This document shows positions 63,753 through 64,000 of a DNA stretch of 64,000 nucleotides, piece after piece (within the stretch, counting starts at the first letter, position 1; every line of letters begins with the position of its first letter). This DNA comes from JASSUD01 sp031963005. GTDB taxonomy: Bacteria; Pseudomonadota; Gammaproteobacteria; Burkholderiales; Burkholderiaceae. The notes below the pieces were generated by a model. It ran no database searches. It had not been told where the DNA came from and saw nothing but the letters and a program-made list of their open reading frames with translations. The stretch is from positions 102,771-166,770 of the forward strand of contig JASSUL010000004.1 in assembly GCA_031963005.1 (NCBI GenBank), in the 5' to 3' direction. The translations under genes were made by a program, and so were the position numbers.

Positions 63753-64000
63753 CGGACGCTAATTTCATCCCCACGCTGAACTTCACCCTTATGTTGAATC
63801 GCATACGGACCCTACTCATCGCCATTCCTTGGCCCCAATGGAGCTTTCTTTGGCGCCCCTATACGCTCTATCTTGCTTTTTTTCAAGAATTTCTTACACG
63901 TCTTCAAAGGCCACGCCTGATTACCCAGACGGAGCGCGCAAACTCTGCGCATACGGTAAGTACTCCTCCTCTTTTCTCGGCATCTGCGTCTCGCACTGAT
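63749..64000 (+). CDS. Start of an unidentified gene, runs off the window
   Basis: 84 codons open to the edge, starting MTDANFIPTLNFTLMLNRIRT with LLIAIPWPQWSFLWRPY, a partly hydrophobic stretch, and later a Ser/Thr/Pro-rich part. ATGA overlap with the stop of the ankyrin gene implies translational coupling, so the two may act together. Family not recognisable from this fragment. Confidence 0.5.
   Translation, partial: MTDANFIPTLNFTLMLNRIRTLLIAIPWPQWSFLWRPYTLYLAFFQEFLTRLQRPRLITQTERANSAHTVSTPPLFSASASRTD

Noticed and set aside
1..64000. tRNA or rRNA genes
   Set aside because: Scanning by eye for T-loop patterns and acceptor stems outside coding regions gave nothing; a covariance search would settle it.

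Overview
The window looks like a chromosome segment of a reduced betaproteobacterium of the Burkholderia group, most probably an intracellular endosymbiont of a fungus (Mycoavidus/Glomeribacter-like). Core genes occur in Burkholderia-type blocks: hemL-ribD-mscL-fabI, amgK-murU beside lptD-surA-pdxA, leuB-asd, yajC-secD-secF, pilB-pilC-pilD. Several usual neighbours are missing next to these blocks (no rsmA after pdxA, no leuCD before leuB, no tgt before yajC, no ATPase after the ABC permease). The core is of intermediate GC. Between core blocks lie AT-rich genes rich in eukaryote-like domains, plus relics of toxin-antitoxin modules, transposases and a phage. The genus assignment is inference; no rRNA or tRNA gene was seen.

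Layout. 1-5.8 kb: ParD/ParE relic, fabI, mscL, ribD and hemL on the minus strand, riboflavin synthase on plus. 5.9-7.8 kb: a double-domain ABC permease without its ATPase. 8.3-10.5 kb: AT-rich 714-residue putative secreted protein. 10.9-18.6 kb: membrane protein, cell-wall recycling pair murU/amgK, and the envelope operon lptD-surA-pdxA, with a SurA that lacks one PPIase domain. 18.9-33.2 kb: accessory island with a patatin-like lipase, a DNA-deoxyinosine glycosylase, two tandem F-box/ankyrin/membrane-anchor proteins, an NDH-2 gene and its decayed duplicate, a protein with an ADP-ribosyltransferase-like C-terminus, an SGNH hydrolase, a small protein with a bipartite nuclear-localisation pattern, and a VbhA/Fic relic. 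33.2-41.2 kb: asd, leuB, cytochrome b561, secF, secD, yajC, comF. 41.6-42.7 kb: broken ankyrin gene. 43.2-48.2 kb: cystathionine beta-lyase and pilD-pilC-pilB. 48.5-52.2 kb: a 1219-residue HEAT-like repeat protein. 52.3-57.8 kb: Rieske oxygenase, ispH, dxs and a DDxxD polyprenyl synthase. 58.4-59.3 kb: a phage-capsid-like pseudogene. 59.3-64 kb: a coiled-coil repeat protein, a large ankyrin protein interrupted by a frameshift in a T tract, and the start of a translationally coupled gene running off the edge.

How it fits together. The core genes supply envelope biogenesis and protein export (LptD, SurA, SecDF-YajC), peptidoglycan recycling (AmgK, MurU) and precursors (riboflavin, haem, pyridoxal, lysine/methionine/leucine, isoprenoids). 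The accessory genes look like a host-interaction repertoire: about ten have polar Ser/Thr/Pro-rich N-termini followed by ankyrin, HEAT, F-box, coiled-coil, lipase or ADP-ribosyltransferase-like regions. This repertoire is being reshuffled: segmental duplications, a shared 3' cassette, in-gene tandem repeats, MITE-like palindromes and homopolymer frameshifts are all visible.
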